From the NCBI GenBank assembly GCA_949752795.1, contig CATKHW010000422.1, positions 1,488,001 to 1,552,000 of the forward strand: DNA of 64,000 nt, written 5' to 3'. The translations under genes were made by a program, and so were the position numbers. Below the pieces are notes generated by a model. The model did no database searches. It was given only the letters and a program-made list of their open reading frames with translations, and had not been told where the DNA came from. Position 1 is the stretch's first letter, and each line of letters begins with the position of its first letter. This document shows positions 62,461-64,000 of the stretch, one piece after another. This DNA comes from Hyperoodon ampullatus (lineage: Eukaryota; Chordata; Mammalia; Artiodactyla; Ziphiidae).

Positions 62461-64000
62461 AAGCAAGCGGGCAATGCAAATCTGCACTACAAAGAAGTAT
62501 CACTTTCCACCGGTCAAAAGGGACATCCACAAAATGTGTAAAAACCAGAAAGGCAAGACAGGCCCTGGAGAACAGGGAGCCTTGTTATGCTGATGGACGG
62601 GATATAAATTGCCAACTGACTCTCTGGAGGAGTGCATTGTGTTTCCTAAAACAAGTAAACAACACAGCTACAGAGCCAAGGCACTTCCAGTCTAGGGAAT
62701 ATACCTTGGGAAAACTGAAAATCAATAAGACAGAGCCACCCCAAAATATAGGGCTGCACTGCTTACAAGGACCTCAACTTGGGTACACCTTAAATATCCC
62801 AGGAAATATAAAAATGGTTCAAAAAATTGTGGTACTTACGTACGATGGAATATCCCTCAGCCATGAAATCAATGTCATAAGACCAGTAGCAGCAAAATGG
62901 GTGGATTCAGGTACGATGATTCTAAGTGAAATATGTCACACAGAAAAAGAAACTTATCATAAGATATCACTTATGAAGATACTGTAAACATGGCTACACT
63001 TGAACTGAGTTAGGAAAGAGAACAGTGTCTCACATTTAGAAAACACTCTTTTGCCTGCTTAAGGGGGAAGGAGAGGTGGGGTGATGCATAAAACCAGAGT
63101 TTGATATAAGCATAGGTACCGTTCCAAAAACCAACTATGGAATAGACAAGACCTACAACTTCCTCAGTGAAAGGGACTCAAAACACCATATTTCCCACAG
63201 AGGAATATATCTGACTAGTAAGAATCTTAAAACCTATGTATTGATATGTCTCCGTAAGGGAATCAAGTGTGTCTAGACTGGCATCAACATGGCAGCGAGA
63301 ATCAGCTCAAACCCACGATAAAAAGGAATTTCAAAAACAGAACGAAAAAACTGGGAAATTCTTTACAATTCCTTCAGGGTCTGTGATGAAACCTGGAATG
63401 ACCCTATCTACAATGACACCTGGATGTGGCATAAGGCTGGACACTTGGGACTGAGAGGATAGGTGAGATTGTGTGAGCAAATGCAGACCCTTTAAAGCAA
63501 TAATGCATGGCACGCATTCCATGGGTCCCAACTCTCGAGGTTGAAGGGAATATTACTACAGCTATAACATGTACGGGAAACCTAGAGAACGGACATACTG
63601 TGAATACGAAAGTTTTCTAAACCTCAACGATTAATCCCTCTCCTGGTGCTCTGGTTTGACTTTCCATCTGCTTTACTATCAACCTCCCAACTTGGAGAGA
63701 CAGCCCCTTTAACCTCCTGGTTCACACAGGTTTCCAATTTGGCAGAGGATGAAAGGGAAGAGGGAGAACCAATGAGAGAGTAGCTGTTAGGCATTTGGAC
63801 GGGCACATATCACTGTAATTTCCCAGCAGAAAGAAGAATTAACCAAAGTCTCAGCCCCCCACCGGGAACCAGTATAGGTCCTGAACCAAAATTTTGGACT
63901 TACGGTCAGCTCACCAAAAACGAGTTGATAAATGGAACTCAGGGGCACAGCAATTCACAAACTGGCCGAGTAATAAAGGAAAACTATCGTCCAAAAATCT
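62461..64000 (+). repeat. Satellite unit R10 (cut by window end)
   Basis: About 1,540 bp, type B (near 63,497). A one-base loss near 62,680 joins two normally separate frames into a 178-codon open frame at 62,451-62,987. Confidence 0.95.

Larger units (their letters stand above)
49100..64000 (+). repeat. Satellite array, right block (canonical units)
   Basis: Same orientation and phase as the left block. Palindrome-to-palindrome spacing is 1736, 1734, 1739, 1738, 1738, 1739 and 1739 bp from 50,259 on. The array leaves the window unbroken. Confidence 0.97.

Noticed and set aside
1..64000. Many ORFs of 60-180 codons on both strands as genes
   Set aside because: They recur once per satellite or minisatellite repeat, lie in L1-derived or retroviral debris, and show no conserved domain or start context.
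1..64000. SINEs, tRNA or rRNA genes
   Set aside because: No tRNA A/B box pair or known SINE head or rRNA segment was recognised on either strand by eye; a model search would be needed to exclude decayed ones.

Overview
The window is mammalian nuclear DNA, almost entirely repetitive, and I see no intact protein-coding gene. The LINE-1 (L1) fragments at 21.3-22.26, 24.0-25.0 and 26.75-27.7 kb have the 3'-end wording typical of cetartiodactyl L1, so a whale, dolphin or other even-toed ungulate relative is likely. The main satellite has a 1,734-1,739 bp period. That is compatible with the long-unit 'common cetacean satellite' known from the literature, but I cannot verify the identity from the window alone.

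Layout. (1) 1-19,834: head-to-tail array of an approximately 1,738-bp satellite, eleven full units plus a truncated one, degrading at its right edge (17.4-19.8 kb). (2) 19,835-28,660: three tandem copies of an approximately 2.73-kb macrosatellite-like unit plus a diverged partial fourth. Each full unit holds a GC-rich block, an old L1 3' end, a single-copy-looking stretch and a younger L1 ORF2/3'UTR fragment. (3) 28,661-32,229: a three-copy 66-71 bp repeat, a broken gammaretrovirus-like endogenous retrovirus (ERV) with pol and probable env remnants, an L1 3' tail and an LTR-like piece. (4) 32,230-36,490: old, strongly diverged units of the same satellite. (5) 36,491-45,577: a 9.1-kb minisatellite of 24/25-bp repeats, about 370 copies, that replaced about 400 bp inside one satellite unit. 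(6) 45,578-49,100: old-subfamily satellite units. (7) 49,100-64,000: young canonical satellite running out of the window in the same orientation as the left array.

Three observations stand out. About half of the satellite monomer is a decayed L1 ORF2/3'UTR end. Every canonical unit carries a 74-bp, zero-spacer, near-perfect palindrome, and two units carry matched changes in both arms, as expected if the arms correct each other. The minisatellite may have been seeded from an L1-derived stretch of the satellite monomer itself. The window therefore shows a chain: L1 to satellite to minisatellite. The age gradient (old units in the interior, homogenised units outside) fits unequal exchange and gene conversion.
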